A model generated the notes under the pieces. That model was not told where the DNA came from. It did no database searches and saw only the letters and a program-made list of their open reading frames with translations. A program made the position numbers and the translations under genes. Below are positions 25,222 to 34,240 of a stretch of 64,000 bases of DNA, piece after piece. The stretch's first letter is position 1. Every line of letters starts with the position of its first letter. The stretch comes from Centrapalus pauciflorus (lineage: Eukaryota > Streptophyta > Magnoliopsida > Asterales > Asteraceae). The stretch is from contig JAANYP010002630.1 of the NCBI GenBank assembly GCA_020465985.1, positions 397,253 through 461,252 of the forward strand, read 5' to 3'.

Positions 25222-28200
25222 TCAAGTTGACAAGCCCAGCTTCTGTTCAAATCTTCTAATACTTTTCCGATCCGACAGCCTCCATTCAATTTTAGAAATA
25301 AACTCGACCATGAGTTTTCGATCGTTAACTGATAAAGCTCCTTTCTTTGTCTTCCTCTTTTGATCTGCAGCCAGCTTGCCTTTCAGACCATTCAACACCT
25401 TAATCAACGTTCCATCAGAAAACTTGTTCAGCTCAACACTTCTCATAGCTCTCAACCTTTTATTTCTATCTTTGTACATGACAGCTGGATGCTTCACCAT
25501 TATAACTTGAAACTCTTTAAGCTCACCAGCAAATTTAATATCTCTGTGAGGTGCAGTCATGTTTATCTTCCTCATGCCTCTCTCAACTCCAATCTGTAGA
25601 TCTTGCACTGACATTAATACCAGTTTGGTATGCATGAAATGAAACAATGTCTTCAGCGCAAATCTACAATGTTCATTCCTTTTATTCCTGCACAGTTCGT
25701 CAAAAAGATCTTCAATATCGACCAAGTGCATGTTGAACATGTCAGCTTCAGTGAATATATACGTATTTCCATCAGACCTGGTTACAGTAAACTTCGGATA
25801 AAAAACCTTAACAAATCTTTCCTTTTCAATCAGCACCAGATCCACTATTCTGAAATCGCTCTTCACCTTCTCAACCTCTTGAGTCTTATTCCTCAGGAAA
25901 CTGGCATAGTTAACCAGATTGGGCATATTCGGCTCTAAAACTCGGAATAGCTTGTGAAAGGAGCAAGGAGCTTGCTTTTTACAAAAGATCCGTTTTTCTA
26001 AAATGTCTTCAATGAACGGCATCTTGTTTCTTTTCCTTATGAACTCAGCAGACCTGTTCTCTGGTAGTTCAAGCTTTTTCACCTTTTTCTTACTTATCTC
26101 ATCCTTGTTTAACAAAGTCAACATATCTTGAATCTCTCTCTGCACTACTTGTTGTGCCTGAAACCTTAATCTGTGTTGTTTCTTTGATTCATCAGCCAGA
26201 ACAAATTCATTAAAAAATCTATCCATTACTTCCACTTCATTTAAAACAACTGTTTCTTGAGCGACACTGCTCTCAACAGGGAACTCCTCAAACTCTTCCT
26301 TAATCTGTACAACTACCTCAGGCTTTTCAACCGTTGGTGTTGATTCAACATCTTTCATGATTTCTTCAACTAACACCTCCTCTTCTTCTATCCTTTCAGC
26401 CCTAAAATCTATATCTGTCAATGCAATTATGTCATCATCTTCCGACAATTCAATGTACTCCTCTTTTCCTTCTCCAGTCTCTTGAATACTCTGCTCTATC
26501 TCTTTCACTTGAACATCTTCCTCTGAATCAATATATTCAATGAACTGATAAATATCAGGCTGAGTGTTCAAAGGAACTGGAACATCTTCATAAAGAATCA
26601 ATCCCAGTTCTCTCTGTTCACCAGCTGTCTTTTTAGGTCCTTCGGCTTCTGTCCCTTGAGCTTCTGGTTCCTTCTCTGGATATGTTATCATTAAAACTCC
26701 AGGAATCGACTCATCAAGCTTTCTCCTCTTCTCCCCCTCATGAGGAGCATCATCGGCGTCGTCGTCGTGCTCATCATGTTTCCTTTTCGACGAGGAAGCT
26801 TGAGCTTTGCAGGTCTCTTCCACTGCCGCCACTCGTTCAGAGAGATTACCTAACGCCGTTACAACTGTATTCTCCAAGCTTATCATACGCTCCCTCATTT
26901 CATCAAACTGTTCAAATACAAAATCTTTTAATTCCTCCTTCAACTCTTCAATTTGTTGTTTTGACTCATTTTTCTTAACAGATTCCTCCGCAACATCCTT
27001 TCCTTTCAAAAACTTCTGAATATTGGACATTTGAGCCATGACCTCAGCCAGTTGATTTGAAACATGCTTGTTTACTCCAGAAACAACTTCATTCAAAGCT
27101 GTTGACAAAGTTGATTCGGTCACAAACGGGGATAAACTCACTCTTGGGTCACGAAGACTTCCAGTTGACACAACAGTCGAACTTGTATAAAGAACTTCTG
27201 TGTGGCCAGTGCTCAGAGTTGATATTGGCATTTCTCTGACTGGACTTCCACCCTCTTCAAGTGACGGAGCAACAAATGCTTCCGTTACTAAGGATGTTCC
27301 AGTGGGAACACTCAGTTCAACCACACTAACTTCAACAGATGAAGTAGACTCAAGTGTCCTAGAGTGTATCGGAGCTAGACTCAGTGATTCAAACGAAGTC
27401 GTACACACGGGCTCTTGTGCACTTATTTCAATATCCATCAAGTCCAAATAACTTTCGAATAGAGTATGTGTTTCATCCCTGTGTTCAAGTGAAACAGTCT
27501 CCTGTTGAGAGGAGACTGAGTGGATAGGAGGGTGTGCAATCGTCAGTGGGATGCTGACTTGTTCAATGCTAACTCTCATAGGAGAGCTAACAGTGGATGT
27601 AGCTAAATCCCGGCTTTCTGGGCTTAGGGTCTCCCTCACACTCTCTACATCTATTTGCATAACATCAATCATCATTCCCCCTCCTTCATGATGATCACCA
27701 CCATCATCACCATCATCATCATTATCATCACCCTCTCCCTCTTCTTCTTGAATATCAGATAATGTTCTCTCAGAATCAGATTTTTCTTGTTCTTTCTCAC
27801 CACCCCTCACACTTCCTTCTCCCTCACTCTCAGAACGGGCAACCTGAACTTCAGCCCCTTGCTGAGGTTCTTCTATTCCTAAAGCTCCTGGGCTAAGAGA
27901 TCCCGGTTCCTGGGTCTCTATCGGAGCATGATCTATTCTATACAATTTCACATGTTCACTTTCTTGATCAGCATATTTGAGTAATGACTCTGGAATTGGC
28001 ATTATGTTGGCATTTGGGGAGTCCGGCACTTCATGCAAACTCATCATGACGTAGTCTGGGCATCTCTGAGAATTGGCTCTCTTCGGAATATTTTCATTAG
28101 CCCTTAATATCCCTCGGATAAGAATCTGGATAAACCTTTGAAGTGGAACAAACTTCCTTGCTCTATTTGTAGTCTTAGCCAGTACTATCTCCTTTAGATC

Positions 28201-28911
28201 CTCCCAGATACACAGAGCAAAATCATAATGTTTGTTGAATGCGATCCCATGAAATATCCTCAGGCAATGAATGCTGCACCGGTCAATTCCAGTATGCTTT
28301 GAAGTCATGCAACGATTAATGATACCAAACAGTGTGTACCATTCGCCATTTAAACCATTTCTGTGAAATTTAGAGCTTTTCGGAAGTGGCTTTGAGTAGC
28401 CTAGACAAATCAAATCATGGACAAGCTCTTCGTCTGAAACAAAATCTTCAAAATCTGCTAACTCTGGAAAGTTCACAGTGTCTATTCGTCGTGGAAGAAA
28501 TAAATTGTGACGTAGCCTTGCAAGAGTGATCTTCGTCTTGAACTGATCAATCGTCACTTTGAAATGGTGATTACCGTCCGCACGAACAAATTTGACAGTG
28601 TGCCAAAATTGTTGTAAGTATACTTGTGGAATAGACGGTTTATACTGAAGCAGATAACCAAGTGGATGACCTTTTAGAATGTCCACAATAATAGGATGGC
28701 TTACTTTAATGACTTTGGAATCTAAACGGTGGTTATTGTCCCGGAAAGGAAGGCAATGTTTTGGTTTGACAAGTTGATTGTCTGGGATAATATGTGTTTG
28801 TGAAGAACGGGCCACTGAGGTTGATTTTACTGGGGTAGATAGAAGGGTATGATTTGACGATGAATGGGAATCATAGGAATTTGAATTTTGGGATTGCACT
28901 GGGGATGCCAT
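25222..28911 (-). CDS. ORF3 of the Sirevirus-like element, 1229 aa, function unknown
   Basis: An open frame of 1229 codons lies in the env-like position between pol and the 3' LTR, in the same sense as gag-pol. The start is the ATG at 28911. Residues ~65-290 look globular ('VDILKGHPLGYLL', 'QQFWHTVKF', 'LNGEWYTLFGIINRCM'). An acidic, low-complexity region follows (~340-420, Asp/Glu/Gly-rich), then Ser/Thr-rich sequence. ~640-705 is a heptad-like coiled coil. Two basic clusters (KRKH near 709, KRRK near 730) could be a bipartite nuclear signal. ~910-1229 is a second globular part ('VEKVKSDFRIVDLVLIEKE', 'ELNKFSDGTLIKVLNGL'). No signal peptide, transmembrane helix or glycoprotein features are seen, so it is not a conventional envelope protein. 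From memory, both globular blocks resemble hypothetical proteins frequent in Asteraceae annotations. No enzyme motif is recognised. It may be a DNA- or chromatin-interacting accessory protein, but that is speculation. Confidence 0.85.
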   Translation of the reverse strand: MASPVQSQNSNSYDSHSSSNHTLLSTPVKSTSVARSSQTHIIPDNQLVKPKHCLPFRDNNHRLDSKVIKVSHPIIVDILKGHPLGYLLQYKPSIPQVYLQQFWHTVKFVRADGNHHFKVTIDQFKTKITLARLRHNLFLPRRIDTVNFPELADFEDFVSDEELVHDLICLGYSKPLPKSSKFHRNGLNGEWYTLFGIINRCMTSKHTGIDRCSIHCLRIFHGIAFNKHYDFALCIWEDLKEIVLAKTTNRARKFVPLQRFIQILIRGILRANENIPKRANSQRCPDYVMMSLHEVPDSPNANIMPIPESLLKYADQESEHVKLYRIDHAPIETQEPGSLSPGALGIEEPQQGAEVQVARSESEGEGSVRGGEKEQEKSDSERTLSDIQEEEGEGDDNDDDGDDGGDHHEGGGMMIDVMQIDVESVRETLSPESRDLATSTVSSPMRVSIEQVSIPLTIAHPPIHSVSSQQETVSLEHRDETHTLFESYLDLMDIEISAQEPVCTTSFESLSLAPIHSRTLESTSSVEVSVVELSVPTGTSLVTEAFVAPSLEEGGSPVREMPISTLSTGHTEVLYTSSTVVSTGSLRDPRVSLSPFVTESTLSTALNEVVSGVNKHVSNQLAEVMAQMSNIQKFLKGKDVAEESVKKNESKQQIEELKEELKDFVFEQFDEMRERMISLENTVVTALGNLSERVAAVEETCKAQASSSKRKHDEHDDDADDAPHEGEKRRKLDESIPGVLMITYPEKEPEAQGTEAEGPKKTAGEQRELGLILYEDVPVPLNTQPDIYQFIEYIDSEEDVQVKEIEQSIQETGEGKEEYIELSEDDDIIALTDIDFRAERIEEEEVLVEEIMKDVESTPTVEKPEVVVQIKEEFEEFPVESSVAQETVVLNEVEVMDRFFNEFVLADESKKQHRLRFQAQQVVQREIQDMLTLLNKDEISKKKVKKLELPENRSAEFIRKRNKMPFIEDILEKRIFCKKQAPCSFHKLFRVLEPNMPNLVNYASFLRNKTQEVEKVKSDFRIVDLVLIEKERFVKVFYPKFTVTRSDGNTYIFTEADMFNMHLVDIEDLFDELCRNKRNEHCRFALKTLFHFMHTKLVLMSVQDLQIGVERGMRKINMTAPHRDIKFAGELKEFQVIMVKHPAVMYKDRNKRLRAMRSVELNKFSDGTLIKVLNGLKGKLAADQKRKTKKGALSVNDRKLMVEFISKIEWRLSDRKSIRRFEQKLGLST

Positions 28912-28950
28912 TTGAACACCTGTAAAAAATAAAAATCATGTTAGGCTTAC
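28912..28950 (-). promoter_or_regulatory. Splice-acceptor-like site just upstream of ORF3
   Basis: In element sense, a T-rich tract runs into ACAG|GTGTTCAAATGG: branch/polypyrimidine-like sequence, AG, then 8 bases before the ATG (exon would start at 28919). A donor-like ATT|GTGAGT lies upstream at 30227/30226. Together they would remove a ~1.3-kb leader intron holding the CTCGAAT array. Transcript evidence is lacking. Confidence 0.5.
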
Positions 28951-29214
28951 CAAGTACACAAATGACAACCTTCAAAATGTAGAAAAACTTGTAACATTTT
29001 ATCAGAAATTGCAAAAACTTGTGATTTTCTGTTTAAAGCATCGGGATTCCTGACAATAATTGAAAATTATTGAGAGGACTCCAAAGTCAATCGTTTAGAG
29101 ACCAATGTTAGAAAAACACAAATTTATAACAATTTCTTAAAAAATGTGACATTTTTCTTAAAACATAAAAATCCCACTCTTAGAAAAATTTTCTGTTGTT
29201 ACTCGAATAACACT

Positions 29215-29895
29215 TTAACTTTCTCGAAACATACTTGAAGTATGTCGGATGGCACATGTGACAACTCGAATGAGCCTAGATACAACTCGAAGGATAAGCA
29301 TATGAAACTCGAATGTCTCAGAAAAACACGAATGATGTCTATGAAACTCGAATATGTCTATATGAAACTCGAATGAAGTTTGACTCAACTCGAATAAGAC
29401 ATGAAGTTTATCGAATGAAGACATGTAAAACTCGAATAAGCCGTAAGTACTTGTTGAAATTATTCTAAATGTTACACACTTGTCAACTCGCATAAAGCAC
29501 AACCTTTTCTCGAATGTAATGTGTATTAAACTCGATTCTCTGAGTTTAATATACATCAACTCGAATAACTCTCAAATGCAACTCGAATTACTCTTAAGTC
29601 AACTCGAATGAAACTTCCATGCAACTCGAATGATTCTATAAGGCAACTCGAATGGAACTATAATACAACTCGAACATTTCTTATGTCCAACTCGATCAAA
29701 GCATATGGTCAACTCGAATTAACCACAACTTTTCTCGATTGAAGTATCAATCAACTCGATTGACACTTAGCCATTTCTCGATTATGCTTTCAATCGAGAC
29801 ATTATTTTGAAATTATTTATAAGTCCTTATACACTGATTTTTCAAAGATTGATTCCAAGGACTTCTCACTGATTAAAAACTTGTATCCCACTCGA
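29215..29895. repeat. 'ACTCGAAT' repeat array upstream of ORF3
   Basis: Roughly 25 copies of a core actcgaat (variants actcgatt, tctcgatt) on the plus strand, spaced about 18-25 bp with variable filler. The same core forms the gag-leader array at 37740-38390. Filler sequences differ between arrays. Open frames through it are artefacts. Confidence 0.88.
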
Positions 29896-30634
29896 AAAAC
29901 AATTTTAATCAACTTTGTTTTACTGAACTTTGATTAAAAACAACATCAAAGTTGTCAAAAATCCAAATTTCAGAAAAACATGAACTCGAAGCTTTTTGAA
30001 ATAGAATTTCAAATTTCTGTGTGTGTGATTGGATTTGAACCATAAGAATTCAGATTCATGTTCAGATTCATAAACCCTAAAACACCACAAATTTAATTTC
30101 AGTTTAAGGAACAGAAATGTTGATTCACCATGAACACTCAAATACGAATATACGAACACTTTTACATATACAACAGAAACTGAAATTAACTACATAAAAA
30201 CAAGAAAAACAAAAAGAATCACTCACAATATGATGATACTTTCTTGAAACAATCGAAGATATTGAGATATTGAGGTTTCTTAATGGTGAAGAAAAGGTTC
30301 GAAGAAGACGATGGGATTTTCAGAAAAGTTGAATTTGAAATTCAAAATTCAATTCATAGTTGAAAATACCCGGCCCATATTTGAATTTTAAGTTTGACAA
30401 AACCGGCCCACATTCACCAACTAGAAACCCATGTATTCAAAACCCAATATCTTTTAACAAACAAAAACAAGAAAAATTGTAACTAAAAAATTTTTTTTTT
30501 AGAGATAAAACAAAACTAAACACAAAACAAACAAAAAAAAAATTAAAACAGACTGAAACAAAAACAAAAAAAAATTTGAAAATACACACAAACAAAACAA
30601 CAAAAAAAAATTTTAACTAGAAATATTAAAAATG
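29896..30634. other. Noncoding region between the ORF3 array and the polypurine tracts
   Basis: No convincing gene is present. On the minus strand it contains the donor-like GTGAGT at 30226 and C/T-rich leader-like sequence at 30240-30310 ('cccatcgtcttcttcgaacc'), which could be an ORF3 5' UTR. A-rich tracts lie at 30460-30610. Confidence 0.5.
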
Positions 30635-30770
30635 CACCCCCTTGAATTTTAGAATGCTGCTCCCCCTCAGATGTATCATATTTCTCAAATCAGCTCCCCC
30701 TACAAAATATCAGATATATTTTATCAGATTTTCTCAAAATCAGATAAAATCATTTTCTGCTCCCCCTGCA
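30635..30770 (-). other. Multiple polypurine tract downstream of pol
   Basis: In element sense, AGGGGGAGC occurs three times (plus-strand gctccccct at about 30659, 30693 and 30759), and a fourth related AAGGGGGTG lies near 30636. Clustered PPT copies in this region are, as I recall, a hallmark of Sireviruses. Confidence 0.75.
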
Positions 30771-30897
30771 CATGACAATCCAGATCTGTTAAATTCCAAA
30801 AAATTTGAACTTTTAAGATTCAAGAATTTAACATCAGATTAGAATCAATAAAAATGTAAATTTAAAATTATAAATTGAAACTACTGAATTATTAAAT

Positions 30898-31713
30898 CTA
30901 ACGATTCAACATACCCAATTTGTATACCAAAAAATTAAACCGCTTTTCATCTAACGCTTTGGTAAACAAATCAGCTAGTTGATATTCAGTAGGTACAAAA
31001 TATAATTCTATATTTCCATTTTCTACATGATCTTTAATGAAATGATACCGAATGTCGATGTGTTTCGTTTTTGAATGTTGCACCGGATTTGATGCAATAG
31101 CTATTGCGCTCTGAGAATCACAGTATATTGGAATTTTCTTTGGTGTAAACCCGTAATCACGCAGTTGGCTCTTCATCCACAACACTTGAGAGCAGCAGGA
31201 AGATACAGCAACGTACTCTGCCTCAGCTGTAGACAATGAAACACAATGTTGTTTCTTGGATGACCAACATACGGGTTTGTCACCTAAGAATTGTACTGCT
31301 CCTGACGTACTCTTTCTGTCCATCTTATCACCTGCGTGATCAGCGTCAGAAAATGCAGTCAGATTAAATGAAGACCCTCTAGGATACCACAAACCAAGAT
31401 TTGGAGTTCCTTTGAGATATCTTAAAATTCGTTTTACAGCTGTTAAGTGTGATTCTTTTGGATTTGCCTGATATCTAGCACAGACACATGTAGCAAACAT
31501 AATATCTGGTCTACTGGCTGTTAAGTACATTAATGACCCAATTATACCTCGATAATGGGTTACATCTACAGGTTTTCCTGAGATGTCCGCATCGAGTTTT
31601 GATTTTGAACCCGGAGCCATGGGAGTTTTCATAGGAGTACTATTGACCATGTTAAATTTCTTTAACATGTCTTGTATATATTTTGACAGATTGATAAAAA
31701 TACCATCAGTCAA
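30898..31713 (-). pseudogene. pol: end of reverse transcriptase and RNase H of the Sirevirus-like element
   Basis: Open for 271 codons, but in a different frame from the upstream pol. It begins in the RT connection region ('TPMKTPMAPGSKSKLD', 'RGIIGSLMYLTASRPDI') and holds the complete copia RNase H: 'FSDADHAGDKMDRKSTSG', 'STAEAEYVAVSSCC' and 'YCDSQSAIAIASNPVQHSKT', which supply the acidic active-site residues, then 'LADLFTKAL' and the stop. The frame change lies in a run of eight T (sense strand) at 31733-31740. One T fewer than needed shifts the frame and exposes a TAG, consistent with homopolymer contraction. The domain itself shows no further lesion. Confidence 0.9.
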
Positions 31714-31730
31714 TTGTTTTACTTGTAATC

Positions 31731-32897
31731 CTAAAAAAAATTTATTTCCCCCATCATGCTCATTTCGAATTTCTGGGACATTAAAAATGCGAATTTCTTA
31801 CAAAATTCTGGATTTGTAGACCCAAATATTATATCATCTACATATATCTGTATTACTATGATATCTGACCCCTGACGTTTTATAAACAGGGTTGTGTCAA
31901 CTGCACCTTTTGTAAATCCACATTTCAACAGATATGTTGAAAGTGCATCATACCAAGCACGAGATGCTTGTTTAAGGCCATACAGTGACTTATCCAAAAT
32001 ATATACATGATCAAGTTTCGAAAGATCAGTAAATCCTTCGGGCTGATATGTATATACTTCATCAGTTAGTTCCCCGTTTAAAAACACAGTTTTGACATCC
32101 ATTTGATATACTGTAAAATTTTTATGTGCGGCAAAAGCTAAAAACATCCTTATAGCTTCAATGCGTGCAACTGGTGCGAATGTTTCATCATAATCAATCC
32201 CTTCTTGTTAACTGTATCCTTTGGCCACGAGACGAGCTTTATTCCGAATAATGACACCGTGTTCATCTTTCTTGTTCTTGAAGATCCATTTCGTGCCAAT
32301 TTTGGATTTGTCTTTTGGGCGCTCAACAAGTCTCCAGACCTTTAACCGTTCGAACTGGTTGAGTTCCTCTTGCATCGCCACAATCCAATCAGCATCCAGA
32401 AGGGCTTCTTTTACATTTTTAGGCTCAATCTTACTCAAAAAATTTGAAAATAAGCATTCATTTATTGTAGCCCTTCTGGTTTGGACTGATGAAGATGGAT
32501 CACCAATGATATTCTCTATTGGGTGATTTCTTGTCCACTTAACTGTATGTGGAAACAGTTCTATTGGGTCTTGGTTGGGATTGGAATCGAAATATGGTTC
32601 GGGAGTTGCTGCAGATGTTGTAGGTGGAACATCTGAGGTAGGAGCTTCTGACTGTTCAGAAGTAATAGGGGTTTCAGAAGTATGTGGAGGTTCAATTGGT
32701 TGTACAGTCTCAGTAGTTGACTGCACATTTGCTGTTGAAGCTTCTCCAGTTTCTTCTGAACTTTGTTGTTGAGAAAGATCTGAAACTACGACTGGATCTT
32801 CAATGATCCTGTCAGGCACCAAATTTTGAACATTAGACTTGGGAGTTTCAAAATAATCATCATAAAAGTTCTCAAACAACTTATTTAATTCATTTTG
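31731..32897 (-). pseudogene. pol: linker and reverse transcriptase of the Sirevirus-like element
   Basis: From the in-frame stop at 32898 the frame continues through a Ser/Thr/Pro-rich linker into the RT ('ALLDADWIVAMQEELNQFE', 'GTKWIFKNKKDEHG'). An in-frame TAA at about 32210 follows 'RLVAKGYS', after which the same frame resumes. It carries 'VYQMDVKTVFLNG', 'SLYGLKQASRAWY' and the catalytic 'IYVDDIIFGS'. The second RT half ends at the T-run frameshift near 31735. All catalytic aspartates are present, so the enzyme is disabled by three interruptions rather than by active-site change. Confidence 0.9.
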
Positions 32898-34240
32898 TTA
32901 AGCATTTTGTCTATTTGACTCCAATGAAGTCTGCATGTTAGGTCCGGGTCCTGAACTGGTGTGTTCAGAAGCCATCACCACTCCTTCGTCAAATTTAACA
33001 TTTACGCTCTCATTGACTGTCTTGGTTCTCTTGTTGTACACTCGGAAAGCAACCGACTCCTTTGAATACCCGATGAAGATTCCTTCATCCGCCTTTTGAT
33101 TAAACTTTCCCAGATTGTCTTTATCATTCAATATAAAGCATCTGCAACCAAAGACATGGAAAAACTTAATATTAGGTATTCGTTTATTGATCAGTTCATA
33201 CGGAGTCTTTCCGAATCTTTTATTTATTATTGAACGGTTTTGTGTGAAACATGCTGTTGCAACCGCTTCTGCCCACAAGAACAATGGTAAATTGGAGTAG
33301 GCCAACATCGTCCTAGCTGATTCCACTAGTGTCCGATTTCTTCTTTCAACGACACCGTTTTGTTGTGGAGTCCGAGCAGCTGAGAATTGATGTGTAATTC
33401 CTACTGAATTTAAGAACGAGTCTAATGATTTGTTCTTGAACTCTGTTCCATTGTCTGAGCGAATTGTCTGAATGGTGAGTTGCAACTTTACTTGTATTTT
33501 TCGGATGAAGTCGATGATAGATTCGGTTGCATCTGATTTGGATTTCAGGAAAAACACCCATGTGTATCGTGAATAGTCATCAACTATCACCAATACATAT
33601 CTTTTCTTATTTATACTTTGTACTCTCATTGGTCCACACAAATCCATATGTAATAACTCTAGTGCTCTCGTGGATGAGTGTTCTGTTTTGGATTTGTGTG
33701 TGGCTCTTGTCATCTTTCCTTTTTCACATGCCGCACATAATTGCTCTTTTTGGAATTTAAGCGCCGGCAGTCCTTTAACTAACCCTCCTTTTGCTAGGTT
33801 GGTCAGCTCATTGAAATTCAGATGTGAAAGGCGACGATGCCACAGCCATGCTGTTTTAGATGTTGCTTTTGACAATAAGCAGACATCTTTCTTCAGATTG
33901 ATCGAGGCTAAATCAATGGAGTACAGATTTGTTTTCCTGTTTCCTGCTAGAATTTCTTTTCCTTCTGCTGATCTGATGCTGCACCGATTGGCTTTGAAGT
34001 TGACTTCTAACCCCTTATCACACAGTTGTCCAATACTAAATAGATTGTGACCAAGACCGTCAACATAAAAGACCTTTTGGATGGTGATTTTGTCGTACTT
34101 CAGACTTCCGTATCCCTTGATCGGACAAAACTGATCGTTTCCAAATCTTACCGTCCCATAGAACTTTTCTACAAAGTCCGTGAGTGTGTCTCGTTGTCCG
34201 GTCATATGTTTGGAGCATCCGGAGTCAAGGTACCAAACAT
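32898..34240 (-). pseudogene. pol: protease and integrase of the Sirevirus-like element
   Basis: The protease signature 'WYLDSGCSKHMTG' (catalytic DSG at 34226-34218) is followed by the 'LFSIGQLCDKG' protease region. Then comes the GAG-pre-integrase zinc finger ('HRRLSHLNF...CAACEKGK', HHCC). The integrase core has the D-D-E residues in 'LLHMDLCGPM', 'TIRSDNGTEF' and 'QNGVVERRNRTL'. It is continuous down to an in-frame TAA at 32898-32900. The protease Asp codon overlaps the gag stop codon in another frame (+1 relative to gag). The first downstream ATG in this frame is within HMTG, so independent initiation would remove the protease active site. Confidence 0.9.

Noticed and set aside
25360..27451. 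Plus-strand frames opposite ORF3
   Set aside because: Shadows of the 1229-codon minus-strand frame; low complexity.
25222..28911. ORF3 as a viral envelope glycoprotein
   Set aside because: No signal peptide, transmembrane helix or Cys-rich ectodomain; only the position is env-like.
25222..28911. ORF3 as an independent host gene
   Set aside because: It lies strictly between pol and the PPT/3' LTR of one element, in the same sense, within a single target duplication.
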